A DNA stretch of 64,000 bases from Apricaphanius iberus (lineage: Eukaryota > Chordata > Actinopteri > Cyprinodontiformes > Aphaniidae). The stretch lies in NCBI GenBank assembly GCA_028564705.1, contig JAPXFQ010000344.1, positions 1,617,001-1,681,000 on the forward strand. Direction: 5' to 3'. The notes under the pieces are model-generated. The model ran no database searches and was not told where the DNA came from. It saw nothing but the letters and a program-made list of their open reading frames with translations. The position numbers were made by a program, and so were the translations under genes. The stretch's first letter is position 1. The number at the start of each line of letters is the position of its first letter. Shown piece after piece: positions 60,597-64,000 of this stretch.

Positions 60597-62600
60597 GTCT
60601 CTCCTGAAAGTCAGAAATAGGACAGATGAGTTTTGCTTTTGGTGACAAGCAGCCAGGCAAAGCTAAAGTGTGATGTAAAGCCGGGAAACTCTGTGTGAGC
60701 TTGTTCCTCTGCCTTCGTTACGCCTGTCGTGTTTGTATTCACATCTTGTACATCATAGTCAAATGGGAGTCAAATAACAAAGGCTTTCCAATTATGTGTA
60801 GCACAATGTGTGAGAGATGGAATATCACAAAGCCATTGTTCCCCCTCGGCTCCTGCTGACCCTACCTTCGAAATGGTTTCATGGCTGATCCAATTGCCTG
60901 CACCTTTTGATTTAGCTAAAGGGGTTTGACCACCAGCACTGAGATGTAAGAAGAAAGGGAAAAAGTCCTACATACATGTATAAGGAAAGAAGGAGAATGA
61001 CACACCATAGTTGAGCACAGCATCTGAACTCTGGGGTATACCTGCTAATGTCATTACACCATCAATTATAACATTTACAAAAAGGCAAATGAGAGAATGC
61101 AAGTTTTATTGCTCTTGCATCATCACACAGAAGGTCCATTATACTATGGATTTGTCAAGTTTAGCAAAATAGAGATTAAAAACTGAAGTCAGTGCTTTAA
61201 AGATCCGAAAAAAATTTGATTGGAAATAGAAATATGCTAATGATGAAGCTTTTTTTGGGTATCATTCTATGGGACTTCAAAGAGAAATCACCTGCTGATT
61301 CTTTTAATCAGTACTTTTAGAAATGCCCTCTTCTCGTCCCGCCCTGTGTGAATAAGCTGCACAGTGATCGATTCCTCTGTGAATCCCAAAGACTTCCTCT
61401 CCCTACTCACTGCTTGACTGGAGCCATCTTGTTTGGAGTGATGGCTCACTCACACAGGTTCACGGCTGCCATTGTAAAATCAGCCAGCGTTTAATTGAAA
61501 CAAATGACTATAATAATAGAACATTATCCCTGCAGGCACCCGGCCATGACAGCTTTAATTAGAGGCGCGCTCGAGACTGATCCTTCAAAAGCACAGCCGC
61601 CGCGCAACAAGGTGGTAAACACGCCTTTAGGTTGGGAACAGACCCGGCTCCTCGCAGCCCTCAAAGGTACTTCTCATTTACCCCGAGGGCAAAGCACTAA
61701 CAACTCTGTTCCTCAAAGAGCCTTCAAGCCTCCCACCTCTCCTTCCCTCCTTCTCTTTTCCTTTCTCTCTCCCATCTTTCTCTCTCCCATCATGCGTGTC
61801 TTTGGTTTATCAAGCTTATAGATGCCCTGGAGGGTCATTTACACAAGCTGAGGAGAATTAATAAGATAGCGGATTCATGAATCATACGCTACTTATGTAT
61901 GAAAGCAAAGGCAAAGCGCTGTGTCGGCCTTCTTGTGACATCAGACAGATGCTAAATAAGGAGATATAATGAACAGTGGATGCCGACTGTTTCAAACTGA
62001 AAAATACAAGTGTTTAAGTGCTGATGTGTTTAGCAAAGCACTGACAAATTATCACTGTACAGTAATTATTTCCACAGAGCTCACTCTGTGTTGTAAAAGC
62101 AAATTACTTTAAAGAGAATTTTAATCATTTCAGTAATAAATCTATAGAATATTCCGAAGCAGATCCATGAACCAGATGTTGTTCTACCTCCTGTGCTCAC
62201 CTAAGATTAGAAAATCAATCTGCATGGAACACAGCAATACCTTAAATGTGAGCCGTTCCAAAAGGGAACTAACAGGTGCACAGATCTATCTCGCTAGAGT
62301 GACTGAATTCTGGTTTCCAACTGTCTTTCAAATGTAAAAATCACTCCATATTGACCTAGTTGAAAGTTGTATGAAGTGTTGAAATCACAAAGGTAAAAAT
62401 GTTATTTTAGAAGGTTAGGATTACACTAAAGTCTAAAAATAATGAGTTTATAACAGTGAGACTCCAAAGTTATATCATTAGGTTCCAGGCCTTGAAGATA
62501 ACAGATAGACAGATAGTATTATAAGTACTTTATTGTTTGCATACTAATAAGTACAAGTATTACAATTAAATCAGATTACTAACTAAACTGTGGTCAAATT

Positions 62601-63787
62601 TAGGGATGGGTATCGTTTAGGGTTTTATCCGGATGGTGCCAAACCGGTACTTTTGAAACGGTGCTGGTGCTTAAACTGTGCTTGAAACGGTGCTTCAAGA
62701 ATGGAAAACATACATACTTCGTCCAGTAACCCTCTTTTTTAGATATTTTTGGTGATAAATTGTGATCTAATTAATCACAGGGTAGCTGTAAATTAAAAAA
62801 TCTTTAAAAAAATGTAATATAGGATAAATTAATTAAGTTTTTGCTTTGAACTCAACAATCACATTAACAATGTATGTGTGGTCTCATATGAAAAATAATA
62901 ACAAATAGAGGTAGAACTAACAAAATATGTGAATAAACTTAACATTTGTATGTAAGCAGTCTGTATTAAATATCAGATAAATCAAATTTAATATAGGCTA
63001 ATGTAATGTCACAATTTACCATTTTCCAAAAGTAAGGAAGTAAAGGAAATATTGTGAAGATGTACACAGCTACTTCCGCTAATAGTTAGCACTAATGTAA
63101 GTCAGGAAACATCACTTTAACTGAATAATTTCATACTTTTAACACAGCGGTATCTCACTATGAAATGTACTAAAGCTATACAGTGAGCCAACAGGCATAA
63201 ATCAACTTAAATACGAAGCATTTAAACTCAGCGCCGCACACACAGCAAATTCTTTGCTGCACACAACGGGGAGTTGATATCCGAAGCGGACGGATTATTC
63301 TCACAGACAACTTATGAACTCATCATATCACCACAAAGTCAATATGCCAATAATATTATATTCACATGTCATTTAGGATCACAAACACATGCTGCTGCAC
63401 AACAATCCGCAGTAAGGCTGGTTAGAAAGTAGAGGTGATGTGGTGTGGGCTAAATTATAAACAGGGCGCTGTTCTGGGAATGCCATTTTCATTGCGTAGA
63501 AAAAGGGGGGGAAAAGAGTTAATTCTAGGAATTAATTGAGGGTCGTTATTTCAGACAGCCCTAGCTTTTAGCAGGATTTTGCACATAGATAGCCATGTGT
63601 ACCTTTCCTGGTGTTATAGGGAATCGCTCTTGGCTGATGGCACACCCAGAATCCACAGTGTTTGACATTTCCGGGAAAATAAGATCCGAACTAAGGCACC
63701 AAAATGTGTGCAGCTTTTCGGTCTGGTTACTACCGTTCATGTCAGAAACGGTGCCATGATGGCAGTGGACATCAGTACCCATCCCAA
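62601..63787. mobile_element. hAT-like non-autonomous element, 1187 bp, with 8-bp TSD
   Basis: The left end tagggatgggtatcg and inverted right end ttgggatgggtactg match at most positions, and identical octamers gtcaaatt lie at 62593-62600 and 63788-63795. Subterminal regions share aaacggtgc motifs in opposite orientations. There is no transposase-like frame. The octamer duplication places it in the hAT group. Confidence 0.75.
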
Positions 63788-64000
63788 GTCAAATTGACAA
63801 AATAAATAACTCAATAGCCATATTTTATTTTTTATAACTATGTTTCACATTTCTTGCAGCAGTTATAGCAACTACATGCTATTGGTGAGTATCTTTCCAT
63901 TTTGCTTAAAATCCCTCCACTTGATGTTTATTACCCTGCAATGTGTTTATTATCACAAGTTTCGGCCAAGAGTAAGAATGATGCCTATATTTTACTTACA

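Larger units (their letters stand above)
54636..64000 (-). other. tox2: tox2 upstream intron (3' part)
   Basis: I looked for the missing N-terminal exons (motifs like E-I-P-P-I-T-P-P and M-D-L-P-A-I) and did not find them, so the 9.4 kb is read as intron. It carries a palindrome cluster (56382-56470), a SINE and LINE end (60241-60596), a hAT-like element (62601-63787) and a GC-rich, evenly mixed block at 61320-61900. Between 57400 and 60200 nothing specific is seen. Confidence 0.65.

Overview
The window is nuclear DNA from a ray-finned (teleost) fish. It is AT-rich and intron-rich, and it is full of decayed Tc1/mariner-like and hAT-like DNA transposons, short fish interspersed repeats and microsatellites. 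No prokaryotic operon, rRNA or CRISPR array is present. Species cannot be fixed from the sequence; repeat types and small introns suggest a percomorph or cyprinodontiform fish, which is inference.

Two protein-coding genes can be supported, both incomplete at their 5' ends and arranged tail to tail. On the + strand, the last six coding exons of alpha-1-syntrophin (snta1) lie between 9273 and 18085. They encode the end of the PDZ domain, the second half of the split PH1 domain, PH2 and the C-terminal syntrophin-unique region, ending in RLGLLA. The first 9.27 kb is the preceding intron. On the - strand, the last six coding exons of the HMG-box factor tox2 lie between 54635 and 38338: a His/Gln-rich and Ser/Pro-rich exon, two exons sharing the HMG box, a long Pro/Gln/Ser transactivation-type exon, a penultimate exon and a 43-base terminal exon ending in LYLT. 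All splice junctions and reading phases agree. The N-terminal tox2 exons lie beyond 64000 or were not recognisable here.

Between the two genes (about 18.8 to 36.4 kb) I found no coding exon. The space holds transposon relics, LINE-type 3' ends, a GC-rich island near 20.6-21.1 kb and several evenly composed unique stretches that look like conserved non-coding elements. The tox2 introns and the region upstream of them hold more candidate conserved elements and several better-defined mobile elements. These include a 1187-bp hAT-like element with 8-bp target-site duplications (62601-63787) and two adjacent MITEs (50468-51315 and 51352-51952).

Syntrophin is a cytoplasmic adaptor at the dystrophin complex and TOX2 is a nuclear chromatin factor, so the two genes do not form a functional unit; their neighbourhood reflects linkage, and both human orthologues lie on chromosome 20q. 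I found no convincing undescribed biological system. The most notable items are the lineage-specific His/Gln tract in tox2, its easily missed micro-exon terminus, a local duplication bracketing that terminal exon, a nested transposon with an intact target-site duplication, and several perfect palindromes.
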